A stretch of 64,000 nucleotides of DNA from positions 9,588,618-9,652,617 of the forward strand of contig JAUJYN010000012.1 of assembly GCA_030737835.1 (NCBI GenBank). Reading direction: 5' to 3'. Source of the stretch: Acorus gramineus. Its lineage: Eukaryota > Streptophyta > Magnoliopsida > Acorales > Acoraceae. The translations under genes were made by a program, and so were the position numbers. The notes beneath the pieces were generated by a model. The model made no database searches, had not been told where the DNA came from, and saw only the letters and a list, made by a program, of their open reading frames with translations. Positions 22,901 through 37,900 of this stretch are shown piece by piece. Every line of letters starts with the position of its first letter. Position 1 is the first letter of the stretch.

Positions 22901-25900
22901 ATTGAACATCTTAGGGTATTATCCACATCTATTAATATAATGTGTGCAAATCTGAATCGTTTGTGACACATAATAAGAATGGGGGTTGAGCATTGCAAGA
23001 GCAGCGAGTGTGAATTTTGTAAATGGCGTTTTATTAATCGAGGAGTGAGCATTTGGTGGGGTCCTGGTGGACGTAGCCTCCTTGGCTACTGCCATTTTGG
23101 GTTTTTGTTTTGTTTTTTGTTTTTATTTATTTTATTTTCTACGATGTTTTCATCCTTTAGACTAGTTTCCGATTTAATATATTTCGGGAGCTAGTCTACC
23201 ATTTAGTTCAAAACAAGTATTCAAACCATGGAAGACATATCACACAAGAAAATAAATCATGGATACACAAGTAACACTAAAGATTAAGCACCATGTAGGA
23301 GTACAAATGAGATATCAAGAAAAAAAAAAATTGTCCTGGTTATTAAACTAAACAGTATGCCATGCAAATGGACTTCGCAACTTTAACATTTACTTGAATA
23401 AAATAAAGACGATAACTTACTCCCAATGCTATAATCAGCTGCTCTTGCAGCTTGCATCCCTTCCCTACCACTGATGCCTACCCCAATGTCAGCTTGTTGT
23501 ATCATACGTACATCATTCCCACCATCACCAATCGCCAAAGTCCTGTACTCACATGATTTCAAGAGTCCCACAAGCTGTTCATGACCCCCCCAAAAAAAAT
23601 TATAAATATATATAGGTAAGTTAAAAATTATACTTAAAATTTAACAAAGCACAAGTATATGAGAGAATTCAATCATTTTTATGGGGGACGAACGCCTCCT
23701 TAACTTTGAATTTAATTTAAGCATTTTTTTGTAAATAAGAAAAAATTTATTACCAATGCAAGAAGAATGCTCGAGTGCAATGATGCTACCAATAATTAAA
23801 ATAAAGGATAATTTAAGCATTTTCAAACATAATAGTGTATAATTGTAGAATTCACGATTCATATGCAAATCAAAACAATTTCAATATGATGAAAACAATA
23901 TGATTATTTATACTTGATACATATGAAGTCTCCAAGGGCATCTACGTCAGTACTGACATCACCTATCTCATATGATTAAGAGCTAAGAAATCATATTTCA
24001 CCAAGCATACAAGTCTAGGTAATTATTATTTTTATAATAACATCATCTTCTTATCCTTGTGACTCACCCAAATCTGTTAAGCTCTTCCCTACTCTATTAG
24101 TATCATCTATAATTTGCATGAGTTATATTGCCTGTGCTAACCCTAGCAAATAGCAATATTTGCACTCATTATTGGTTGAGCCCATAATGCAATCCTTGCA
24201 CACCAAAACATCTGAATAGCTTCTTTGAAATCTTTTTTCTCTCTCATATATTAATCTGTTAACATCCAATGAAAAGGGGGAGACAAGGTGCCTTTCCTAT
24301 AAACACACACGAAAGACCCTAACAGATAAACTTGTCCAGACATTCTAGCTCTATAATAAGAATGTGGATCCCTATTTAGGTGTACAATCCTTGCTCCTGA
24401 GTTGTATTTTTTTTTTTGAAAGATTTCAGATTTTTTATTAAACCAAGTGTTTTAGTGATATAACTAGTTTACTGCAGGAATACATTCTGATTTTTTTGGA
24501 GCCAGATGCCCCAACAATCTACATGTAGGATACATTGGAAGAACTTCCCCCTTCCACCCAAATTTTTAGCATCATGTCATTTCTAAAAAACAAGAAAGAA
24601 AAAAATCGCTAGGGGATCACCAAAAAGGAAAGAAAAAAATTGCTAGGGGATCACCAAAAAGGAAAAAAAAAGTTTTGCCTAGCTGGAGATGCAACTAGTC
24701 ACGAAATTGTCATTTGTTTTTAGTTGCTTGTAGCACATCTCAATTGGGCGTTCGGTCCCATTTGCACATTTAACTTTTTCTTTAGTCAAAATTCTTTTCA
24801 TGCAGACCAGCCATAATGGTTCTTCAATATTTGTAAGCACTCTCGCCCTCACCTTCCAGCCAGGCAGAATTGAGTAGAAAGACTGCACAAAGAACTCATC
24901 GTGTTTCCTTGATTCCTAGATCAGTTGATCTTCCAATGTCAAGTTAATCTGCAATTCTTAAATGTCGCAATAGTCCAGCTTCCACAATTTTTTCTTCCGT
25001 AGGGTTCCTTCTGATTCATGGACACCAAACCTCCTCCCCTTCAATCTTATTCAAAACACCTGGTGCACCTCATCATCTTTGCCAAAACGATACTAAACAA
25101 TTTTGGGCATCTCTATCCCAAGGATCCATTTGCCCATCCAGAACCTTGTTTCAGAACCACCTCCCAATGTAATTTTCTTCCAATTTGTAGGATATCCTCT
25201 ACACTACTCCTGAAACCCCAAATATTTTATAAGATATTTTACAGAAGATTTCTTGACATGCCTTTCAAATAACAATATGATGCTAACCCACATGGAATTA
25301 AGACTTTGTCAACATTCTCCATAGTCATTTTCCTAATAGAGCTTCATTCACAAGCCCCAGGTCAAAAGACCTCACAACCTTTCTTTTGCTACAAACAACC
25401 TCCCAGCTCACTACACAATCTTTGAAACAGTTCATATCAACATCATCTGGATTGTAGACAATGGGGATCACAATCCATCAATGGATGATGAAGGGCTCAT
25501 CACACTCATAATTTTCATTAAACCTTCAAGGAAGACACCTCCATAGGACATTATCTCTTTTATTGAAGATTACCTAAAACTGACTCTCTAAATGCACAAA
25601 GATATGCACTCGCCACCAATGTAAAATCATGAAGAATAACTCAATCTTGAATCAATAATTAAAAGTCAAACCAGTAATAGAGAATTACCAATAGTAGTTG
25701 AATACGGTCTCATCTGCGATGGCAAAATGAATGATTTGTTTAATGCACAAGCAAACAATGCTGACACGTAATTAAATTGTTCCAACAACTGGACAGAACT
25801 AGTGGCTGCCCCATTGATTAAACAGAATGGGCTTTGGGGTGATGGTTGGGTCCTCCATTCTCTATATATTCGTCAGCCTCCAATGCTCCAAACCCACTAA

Positions 25901-28900
25901 GTTTTCTGACTTGAACAAATCAATATCTTACTCCCAACTCCAAAAAGTCCCTCCCTGTGAACACACCAAGCTATTCCCATTAGACAAATACTTATTCCTT
26001 TGGTTTCTACAATTTCTTTTTTTGAAAGAAAATTGTAGGTCGTCGCCCTTGTATTAAATAGGAGAGAAAGAGCCCAAAGGGAAATACATAAAAAGGAAAT
26101 ACAGTAAACTAAAACACTAGCACACCCTCCGTAGAGGAGGGCTCCACTCTATAAGAGGTTCCCAAATATCTTCCGGATCGCAGTTGTGCGTGACGGGCTG
26201 GCATGCCAGTTTTGGTCAGGGAGAGGGGAGACGGGGTACTAGGAGGCGAAACCTCAATGATGATGAGGTAGATGGGTATCTGAAGATCCCTTCGTGTCTC
26301 TACATTGAAGTGTTGTCTTTATTGCAAAATGTTTTTAACAAGAAATGGTTCTGGACACTAAAAGTCAAGAATCTCTTTTATCATGAAGCTTAGAAAACCC
26401 CAAATTAGTCATCCCATAAAAGGAAAACTCACAACACAAGTTTATAGAATAATCTCAACGTTTACATTTCCACACTTTTAGTATACTAACTTACTAAGGA
26501 ATTCAGTCTGTTTGGTCTACCTCACCCTAAGACACACACTACAATTTATAGGTAATCAGCCCTTCAGTTACAAGACTGTGCATGACACTTCATATGTTTT
26601 CATTGTGACAAACCCTGGGGGTTCCACCAACCAATCAATTTATCCAGGCACTAAACAAGTATCAGGGTAGTTCCTGAGAAACACCCTTCTTGTTCTGGTG
26701 TAGGACAAGTGTCCTAAGGCTTTGTATTGGCCAGATGAGATCAAGACACCTGGACTTATCAGCTGCATTGTACAACAACTAGGCATAGTTGTAAATAGGG
26801 CATGCCAATGATCCTTCACAGCCCACACTTATGCTTTGAATACACATTTGTGCTTGAATGACTGTCCTCTGCTTGGAAATCACATTCATCAGACCCTTAT
26901 CATTCATTCTAGATGCCACATCCTTTATTGGTCTGTCGAGGATATAACAATCCTTCCCCACTAGAATAGCATGATATCCTTCTCAAACAGTAAGTACTCC
27001 TCAATCTAGCCCTTTAACTATCACAATAAAAATATTAATTTCGCGTAGCCCCTACTTAAAATCCTTTTTAACTTCTTCACAAAATATATTTAATGGTCAT
27101 TCTTGCTCAAGCATGGCTTCAGCTGAATGTCCAAGATAAGTCTTGATGATCAATAATTGAATTTTCTACCGTCTCTACTTCATTGATCTTCTATGTTAGA
27201 CCGCTAATGTTAAGCAAAACTAATGAGGATAGACTTCTGTGTATTGAAAATATGATACAAGCTCCTAGAATAGGGGGCATTACCCCTTTGATGCAAATTG
27301 AAAATATAATTGTTTTGATTTTTTATTATTTAATTTAAATAAGAAGTTTCAATAATTAGTTATTGGTTTTTTGCTATATATCTAGAAATTTTATCTATGG
27401 ATTTGAAAATAAATTTGTTAAGAGTATCTTAGGATTGATTTGTTGTTAGGAATCTATTGAGTTGTTAAGTGGTTAATATATTAATTTGTTGAAATGGCTG
27501 GGATTTAGAATAGATATTCTTGAATCACAATAAAAAAAATAATTGAAGAAAAGGTAAGCATCCTGCCTTGATTTTATTTCAACCAAAGTAAAGTAATTGC
27601 CCAAAACATGCAAACAACAAAATACAAGAAGAACCAAGCCGCGGCAGGCAACTTGACACAGCAAAGGGGGTCATGAGTTAAAGAGATATTTACCCAGTCC
27701 CCTCCACCCGAGACAACCCATGGCCAAAAGAGTATTCCACAATGTTTAAACGACCCTTTACTAGTGAAATACACTTAACCCCTGCATAAAAACAGCCCCA
27801 ATCCTTAATGAATTGGATCACCATCTCCCATACATTTTCCATGTAGACTCTCGAGCCCTCAAAGATTGAGTGATTCATACAAGTTTTTTTTTTTTTTTTA
27901 CGGGAATTTAGAAATTGCATAGCAAGCATTAAAAGCATCAAAATACAAAGACCGAAATGGAAAGATAAGGAGCGGGGAATAAAAGAGAAAAACATACACA
28001 AAAAACCAACGGGGGAACTAAAGGAACACAAAGGAATCGGTGGTTAGCAGATGAGCAACTACCAGCCCACAATCCCACAGCCCCCAAGTGACCATGCTCC
28101 CCTAGCCCGCCACTGTCAACCTCCCCCCTTGAAAACTAACTGAGGTTGCCTCCGTAAGTCCAAACCCCCAGAACTTTATAAAATGCTTCGCCAACTCCAC
28201 CATGTTCTCGACATATACGCGCGCATTTTTGAAAACGGCTTGATTCCGTGTCAACATAATGGCCCAAGCTCCTGCTGGGACGGCCATTTGCGATATCTTG
28301 GCAGCCGCGCTTCGATCTCCCCGATGCTTCATCACCTGTCCAGCCCGCCACAAGCCCTCAAGGCCAACAAATGCGTGAGAAAGGCCAGTTGCCAAGCCTA
28401 GCTGTGACCAGAAATCCCGAGCCACCATGCACTAACACATCAAATGCATCACCGTCTCCGGCTCTGCCTAGCACATCACGCATGTATGTCCTCCTCCAGT
28501 CTCCACTTACCTATATACACGCGAGTTAGCAGCCGCTCTTGGTATGTGAGCCACATGAACACCTGCACTTTGAGCGGCACCTGTACCTTCCATATCTACC
28601 TTCCATATCTGCCGCCATTTGCCAACCGTCACATCAACTAGAGATTGCTCCCGATGCCACCACACGTAACCCGCCTTCACCGAGAAGACTTCCCTCGCAT
28701 GACCCCGCCATTGCACCTTATCGCATTGTCCCTCAACTAGCCTGACTGGTAAATCATCTCCAAGAAACATTCCGCGTCCCTAGGTGACAGCTGGGCACAA
28801 AACTCTATCGGTTTTATTCGCCACGAGACTAAATAGCTCGGTGAACCGGTCCTGCAAAGGACTATCCCCGATCCACCAGTCTTGCTAGAAGAATACGTTC

Positions 28901-31900
28901 TCCCCATTGCCAACCACCCAGTGGAGACTCTCACCAAATTCCTTCCCCAAACCGAAAATGATTGTCTAAACATAAGAACGAGTGATCTTTGCCTGAACAC
29001 TCTCCCCTCATTCTAAGTCTCATCCCCGCCTTCCACTTGTCTTCAATCGATGAGAAGTTGACGTTGAGGTCACTTCACCTAGAAGCCTCCACACCTGTTT
29101 GGCCATTGGGCTAGTCACAAAGATATGCTCTTAGTTTCCTCTTCTACGTTACACATCGGGTACGACCAATCCTCCATACGTGCCCACTTTGCCCTGTATA
29201 CTTTCGTCAAGAGTCTCTTTTGATACAATAGCCAAGTGAAGGCATGCACGTTAAGAGGAATTTGAGCATATATCGGTCTCCACTTCATGGCAGTAACCTT
29301 CACTAGAGGTCTAGATCTCCACCAGTCAAAACACCTACACACCGAGAAGCCCTCCCTTGGTTGTGGGGCGCAACATCACCCTATTCTACGTCCCACCACA
29401 AACTTCACAAACTGGACCTCCAGCAATAACGATGTGACCAGCTCCACTTCTTCATCGCTCAAGTTCCTTCTCAACAGTATGTCCCAATGACCACCTGTTG
29501 TTAGGAATCTATAGAGTTGTAAGGTGGTTAATATATTGGTTTGTTAAAATGGTTGGGATTTAGATATATTATCCAATCTCACAAACTTAAATGCCCATAA
29601 ATAGGCATCATTATAGTTATAAAAGTGAAATGTGTTTTTATTTTAAGTTGCTTATTTGAGTTTGAAAGAGGCCTTTGGGACTGTTTTGGCTTTTTTATGG
29701 TTTTGTTGAAGCAATAGAAGTTTTTTTGTTTGCCAATCTCTCTCTTACGAAGGTCCCTCTCCTCCTCCGATTCTGATTTGCATCACCCTTACCTCAAGGA
29801 ATAAAAAATAAAAACAAAAAAGATTGGGAGATATCAAATATGGTATACCCAAGAAAAACAATATACAGCATATCTAGCAAATAATGCATATAGTTGAAAT
29901 GCAGGAGCAAGAGAATGTAAAACATTCCAAAAAAATGCAATGATTATTACTTGGGCCTTCTGCGATGGGGTTACACGGCAACAAATTGCTGTTCTTGATA
30001 GCACTGCTAATTCAGTAAAAACCTCATGATAATGCTTCAGTGCAATTTCAAGTGCCCAACCATCAACCACAAATGCCACCTCCTGAATGACAACAAAATA
30101 GAATTGAATCCATCAAAGATGATTCCAAGTCTTATAAAACATAAAAGGAAATATGTACCAATACAAGGAAAAAATTCAGTGACGAAGCAGTAATATGCAA
30201 CACACATCATATATAGTATATGAATAAATGGAGGACCAAAAATAGTGGAAGTCATATCACACGAGCTACGGCTTGGGTAAGTTGGGTCTGGTGGAGTCAA
30301 CCCAAAGCCAACTTTAGAGTCGAGTCTAGTGAGAGTCAACTATACCTAACGTAATCCAAACTCTCAACCTAATGAAGTCAGCTCAAACCCAACCTGGTAC
30401 GGTTCAGGTTGGGTTCAGATCAGGCTGTGTTTGATTGTAATCTCTCTCTGGTATGACAGGAAAGAAAAACATTCAAAGAGACCCTTTTCTCCATTATCAG
30501 ACAACCATCTCACATGTCGGCATCCACAACTATCCCACGAACCCCCAAGCCCACAATCTCTCTTAGCCAGTAATAAAAATGCTTGCCCCATCATTATCAT
30601 TGGAGGTAAAAACCTCATCAATGTTGTTTTCAAAAAACAACCTCATCAGTGTCCTCAAAATACAACCCCATCACCTATGAAACTGTTTGCGCTGCACTAC
30701 CCAGGTCGGCGACTGCCAAAATCGCCATCAGATTATCTAATTAGCCTACAAAAGACAAGTGGCAACAATAGAAAAAAGAGGTTTGACAGGCTATATTTGG
30801 TGATGGTGATCAAGAAAAAACTTCCAATCAGGAACGATGGTTTCCATGTTAGATGGTGAATCTACAACCTGGCACAGTGGATGAAATGGCATTCATACTA
30901 GAACTTGAGATCTGCTAGGAGGTTGAAGAACGGAGGGTGTGGCGGCTGCTGACTTAGATTATTGGTTCTGAGAAGGTGAAAGGTTTTTATAAAATTGAAG
31001 ATCAATGCTCAGATGATGTTGGGTACCTGTGAATGCTTTAGCTTTATCTTAAGAAAACATGTTATTCTCACAGTTATAAATTATTAAATGCAAGCATAAA
31101 TGCTATATAAACCGTATGTATAAAATCATGATGTTTGGGTTTAGGTTGGGTCAGTTGCCCAAACCCAATTCATTCCAATCCTGGAACAAAACCTGAACCA
31201 TCAGGACCAAGCCCGAACAATATCAAGCACTTTGCATTTTTTTCAGATTTCTATGTTTTTGTCCTTGGGGCTGAAAACACTCCCTTTAGCTAGGCGCTAC
31301 ATCATGACTTGTGTCAACCATTGAAATATTCAGAATAACAAAGTAGAATGGCAGAAAATCAGGGTGGGTTAGATTATAGAACTCTAAAAAATCATTTTAC
31401 TTGAAATTTGGAGTATCTACGTGCATTCTTTTTTATTCGCTTTAGCTAGACAATATTTAACCTTCAGATATTGAATATTTTGATTTTCTTGAAGTCCAAT
31501 ACTTGTATGAAAACAGAAATTATGTGAATTAGTACTAAATTTAAATAAAACTGTATAGTGATTCAAAATGCAACTGCTTGTATGAAAAGGCTCAGGCATG
31601 TCCATGTTATGTTGTGTGAACTCAAAAACTTAACAACGTACCTTAGGTTCTGAAGTAGTTATTCTCATTGTGAGTAAAACTCTCTCTAAGCTTTGGAATA
31701 CTTCATCTTGGGTTTTTCCACTTATCAACAAGAGTTGGCCTTTTGGCTCTACCAAAAAGCCAAAAGCAAAATTAGTTTGGGGTATAAATGATTTCATGCA
31801 ACAAGAAAGGAATCACTTAACCGTGGTTGGTTGAAATTTAAATAGCTCTTAGTGCAGGAGAGGAAGAAGACATAGGAAGAAGAAAGAACACTTAAGTGGT

Positions 31901-34900
31901 TCATGAAAGGTTCATGTAAACGCTTCAACCATTCAATTGTTCCATTTAATTTGAATTTAGACATCAAGATGGAATCTCTAATGAACCATAAACAAGACTA
32001 TGACATGAATCAATATGTGGATAAAACATACCATGTGATCTCAGTAGGAGCATGGGGAGTACCCTAACATTTTCAAAGTTTTGTGTGGGCACACAAATTT
32101 CTGCCATGTCAACTGATTCCAATTATAATTAATAATTTCTTATGTTCTTGCCAATCTTTTATGTGACCTAGCAAGGATATGCAATAGGAACTCAGCTGAG
32201 ATCTAGAAAAACCCCACATCTTGTTTTCATGTCCTTTGGTGTTGTCATCACTTGCACGTCATTATAAACATAAATGCTTGATAAGGAATAGAAATAGAAA
32301 CCATAAAAGTTCCCTTAGTATGAGTAAACTCAATAGTTTCAGTTCCATATGTCAACCATTAAGCCATGAATATAGGGTTTATATTTTGTTTATGAACCAA
32401 CTGTGCTAATGATATATGGAACAACTAAAATATGAGTATATAGTTTTCTTTGCCCAAAATATCTTGTTTCATTTGCCTTAGACCTAGTGTATTTAAGTGT
32501 TTAAATTTGGTTTGTGCATTATCAGGGCCCTAAAAAACTATGTTGTATATCATTTTACAATCATTCCAATACTCTCACATATTATTTATTATAACTATTG
32601 GAGTTAGTATAGCCACAAAGCCCACAGAGCAACAGGAACAAAAGACAAAAATTTTAGCCGGCACACTACTTTGCCTCAATCTCCTCCCCGCAAGGCACAA
32701 ACCATCTAGGGTGTTAAAATCCGTCACCATCCCTGTAGCTGAACTCTAACATTTTCCAAATCCGCCTTGCAAAGACAAAATGAAGAGATGCACCATGGTT
32801 TCCTCCGCTGCTTTGCAAAGACAACAAATGAAGAGATGCTTCCCCGCTTGACATATCCCCTCCAACCCATTAAAGTTTATCCCCGTAACCACCCAGTCCA
32901 CCCCATACCTCTGCTAAATCTGACCTGATAGGCAATGAAAAGATGCATCATATTCTCCAACTCTTCGTTGCAGAGGCCGCATAATATATATCATCCCCAA
33001 AATGCCAAAGCAATGACTAGGAACTCTTAAGCACCCTCCCTTGGCAGAAAAGCCAAGAGAAAGTTGGAAACTTCAGAGGCACCTTAGGACCCATTACCTC
33101 CTTGCTTTTGATTTCCATCAAGTCACTATTACGCCTATATTTTCTCCACCAATCATGGCAACTTTTAATTGAAAATCCATCTATGGATTTCAAGGCCCCA
33201 ACTGCTTTGTCTGGGTCCTCGTGAAGACAGATTTCATTATATTATTGAGTCACTAATAGGGTTGTCTACTTTGTATACTTTGCTGGATTTCAAGACCCCA
33301 CATGTGCAAGCCTAGGGTATCATTGCTCAAGCCGATAGCTCCATGTGAAGACAGATGCATACTAAACCGGAGCAGAAACACCCCGCACTAAATAACATCT
33401 CCCTTTTGGAAGAAGTTCTAAAAGAACTCGAATCTATAAGGTAGTGTGATTAGAATGACACAGAGCCATACTTTGTCAAGCCACATTGTGGAAACATCCT
33501 CCAAGGAGCACGGCACTAGACTAATCGTCCACTCATACCTCAATAGGATAATTTACATATACTAGCAGGCCATGCGTTGGCCGCGAATATATCTTAATGT
33601 GTATATATAAATAATATAATTTATTATATGTTGTTATTGTGTTATTGTGCAATTTCCTATTTGTGTATCAGTTCTTAAATTTATGTCTATGTAAAGAGAG
33701 CATGCTAGATTGGTTTATTTACTTGTTAAGCTTCATAGGTCACTCAATTTTACTACCATGGTTCGCTTCCATTAAGGTACTGCCCAAATAGAGGAATCTA
33801 CATCTCAATGAAATCCAAGGGTGGTGCACCACATTAAGCATCATCAATAGAGTCCAGCCACCATTTCCACATGAGCATGTTATATATATAGTTTATATCT
33901 TATTATTTTGTATAATATCAGAGTCCTAAACTCCTAATGCTCTCAAATAACAGTGATCTTGAGTATCTCTGTCCTTATTGTACTCTTGATAAAAATATAT
34001 TGGCTATAGGCATCGAATTGTATTTTGGTTCCTTTGATGTTCGCCTATTTACTTCTCTTTAATACCAAAAGCATAAATTCTTTATTCAAAAGATTAAAAT
34101 TCTCCCTGAGTTTTTGAGGAAATCCTTTCTTTACTTTAAAGAATTAATATATAAATTGAAAAATAAAAGTAGAGCTATGACCTTTATGTGGCTGAAATGA
34201 CTCCCTGAATGTGGTAGCATACGTTCTATGATGCGAGTTTATTTATAAAAATTGAAATCCTTTCTTTACTTTAAAGAATTAATATATAAATTGAAAAATA
34301 AAAGTAGAGCTATGACCTTTTATGTGGTTGAAATGATTCCCTGAATGTGATAGCATACGTTCTATGATGCGAATTTATTTATAATGTAAAGGAGGGGGGC
34401 GACTGAAGCATTGAGACCCAATCGAGAAGAGACCACCACGTGGAAGCGTGCATTTGTTTGCCTACTAGACATGGCACATAGGGTCAGACAAGGGAAATCA
34501 ATGAATTGAGAGTAGCACCAGAGGCATGGACCACTGCTGAGAACCAATGTTGACATCATACTCCTGGTAAGAACCAAAGATGCCATCCAATCTTGACGTC
34601 TTCCCCTTTTACTGAGCTTTATATCTCTCCCACTTTCTCCATATATCTTTTATTATTATTTGAGCAGCATAAAACATCTTAAAAGCTCTTTAAAGATCTT
34701 AATCCTATCTTGGTGATGGGATATGATTTTGCTTATAGATGTAAGATTGCCTTAAGTTGCCTTAAGGGAAGTTTATGGTCATCTATAAAAATCTCCGCTT
34801 CAATAAATAACTGCATCTAAATTTTAAAGTTACCTGGAGAAATGAAGTTGCAAGAAAGAGCAATCTGAATGGCAGTAGTTTGCTTATCACCAGTCAACAT

Positions 34901-37900
34901 CCAAAAGTTGATTCCTGCCTTCCTAAGCATCTCAATTGTTTCAGGCACTCCATCCTGTACAACAGCATCCTCAACAATCAAGATAATAGCCCAATGAAAT
35001 TCCAACAGTACAGAGGAAACAGGGGAAACTCTCCACCTGTAGACGATCCTCTATGGCAGCAACACCAAGAATTTCAAGGTTCTGCTCTAGTACTTGGCAG
35101 ACCTCTGCTAATCTCCACTGAGAATAAATTGATAAGAATGAGAAACCTTATTGTGATGAATCAGCAAAATGCAAATTTTCAGGACATCTGCTGGTTTACC
35201 TCCCGATCGACCAATGTACTATTAGCTTCTTTAAATTTGACAGCCCATTCCCTATAATCATCCTCGCTCAACTCACGCCAAGCCAAACATAGAGTCCGGA
35301 GCCCTAATTGAGCATACTGTTCCACAGCATCAACAAAATTCCTTGTTTGTTGCCCTGCAAGTAGTCATCATCCACATTCTGCATTATAAATTGAGAAGAA
35401 AAAATGCGATAGCCACTAAATGAGTTCAATGGCATTGTTAGATATTTTGACATTGTTAGAGATTTTCACATGAAGTAACAAATTTAAGATAAAAACATGA
35501 AACTCTGTGACATAGTACTCAAAGAAAAACATGTTCGTGAAAGAGCTCGGATAATTTACAATGCACATGACATGAATGAATACAATATGAGGAAGGAAAC
35601 TGAAAGCCGTGAGAAAAAGATAGAATCTATAATAGAAGAATAAAAAAGAAACTATTAAGTACATGAAATTGTTCACTTTTCAAAAGTGCACCATGTTACA
35701 AGAATTAAGGTCCAATAGAAAGTCTATTTAGACGCCACATAATATATGACAAAACACATCATTTCAAGTTCTTAAGAACCATTTCATCTTGGGATTCCTA
35801 TTTTTCTTTTGTGCTTTATGATCTTGTATTCCCGTTTGGGCAATCTTCTTCTTATCTAATATGAAGGTAAAGGCCTACCATTTTCATTCAAAAAAAAAAA
35901 AAAAAAGAGAACCACTTAATTAATTAACGGTAGCTTAATTGATTAAATGGTTTTGAAGAACTCGAAATCATATGTTTTGTTACAAAAAATGATGAAACAC
36001 TATCCTCAGAATTTTATGCCCCATGAGGCACTTGCTACAATAACTCAAAATGATCTAATTTGCCAAATAAAGATTCCACATTCCAATGACAATTATTTTT
36101 TTCTAAACTTTGATGAATTCAATTGAAAGACAGGTTTGAGTAGATAATGAAAATAAGATTTCCAATATCAAATAATATTTGTATGAATCTTCAAGGGTAT
36201 GAAATTTTTCAGGCAAAAAGTCAATAATATGTATTCACGCCCAATAACAGTATCTGTGTCCTTGACTGTGACATAAAGTTTGTACAATTAATGATATCAG
36301 CATCAGATAGACATGGTTAAAAAAAATCACCAGTTCGTGCATAAGGGAAGATTGCTTCATCTGCTCCTTTAGAGAGAAGAAATATTTCTCCATTTTGGCA
36401 ATCTTTGACCACCACGGACATTCTCTTACGTTCAGACGTAAATTCCAGAATATCTAATATCTCATACTGAACTATCGATCCATTCAAAATGATATCTGTG
36501 AAAATCAAATACTGAGATTCTATGCTTTTTTTCACAATAGAGAGAGAATAAGTTTGTAACAAAACCATAAGAATAATGCAATTAGTCATCAAGTAAAATA
36601 GTACCAAGAATATTTCCAGTCTTATTAAAAAGAACCATATGTAAGCAAGCAGCAGCATGAACAAGAGCATCCTCATCCTGCGACTGTGCTTTATAAGAGA
36701 CATCCCCATTTTTACTGCAACCAGAGAAAAGGGGGGGGGGGGGGGGAGGAAGATGATCAATATTGTTAAGAAATAAATAGAAGTATGGGACCCATAAGAA
36801 GATACCTTCTTTGCGGAATTACAGTATTGCATATTGACATCACGGTAAGAAATCTCATAACGTCGGGGCTACCAGTGGCAACAGCATTGAGCAACTCAAC
36901 ATCTGCTTTATTGTAAAGAAAATAAAAGGAAATAAATCATTCAATAAATAATATTAAAAATTTACATTGTAATTGTATGAGATTGCGTTAAAAATAAAAA
37001 TATAATGTTGTAAATATGGATGACCACTATGAATAAACCATTTAATTCTGTGTAACCATCCATCCTTATTCTAAGGGATTGATAAAATCAAATCCCCTTT
37101 AAATCTGTTTTGGTGTTATTTTATATTGCCTATAAATAGGCATGTATTGTATTCTTCAGAATTGAGGAAATACAAAGAAGGCCTTTATCTCTCTCTCTCT
37201 CATCTCTCTTTTGTCTGATCTTATCATTTGGTTAGTATGGTGAATCTTATTCTTTTGCTTAGATTTATAATAGAATATAGAATTTCAATATTTAAAAATT
37301 ATAAATACATATCAAATTGTCATAACTTAAATAACAAAAAAAAAGCATCTCTGGTAAGAAAGGCTTACATTCAGATAAAGGCACATGTGATATGAAAGAT
37401 TGAAATTTCTCGGAAGCAATTATAGAAACATTCAAGCAAGATAATAACAATAAGAATAACAAAATGTAAAATCATATTCAAGAAACCTTCTGATGATGTC
37501 GTACATGTGAAGCTGGAGATTTCAAAGACAGAAACCAAAAAATACAAGTTGCAGGAGCTTTGAAGGTTCACCAAGCAATTTGATAAAACAAATTCAACGT
37601 GACTGCTTTTTCCATTGTCGTATGGGTCCTATTTATAGTCCCCTAAACTGACTAAAAGAAATAGAGTTCATTGTGACAATTAGAATATTCTAACTACCAA
37701 AAGGTTAGCAAGCTTGATGGTTACTTTGTTAAATTTGTCAAACAAAATAAACCCGTAACTGACCCACTTCAGAGTCAATTGAGCCCCAATAGCTACTTTT
37801 TTTTAAGAATAGTGCCCCCAGGGTTTAATCCCTTGACCTCTTTTACAAAGAGGGGGTGCTAGCCGACTTTTCCAAAACTCAGTTCACAAGCTACTTTGGT

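Noticed and set aside
24679-24888. 69-codon minus-strand frame ([14 protein letters not shown]) as a gene
   Set aside because: It lies in repeat debris in ALA2 intron 17, has no recognised domain, and no splice partner was found.
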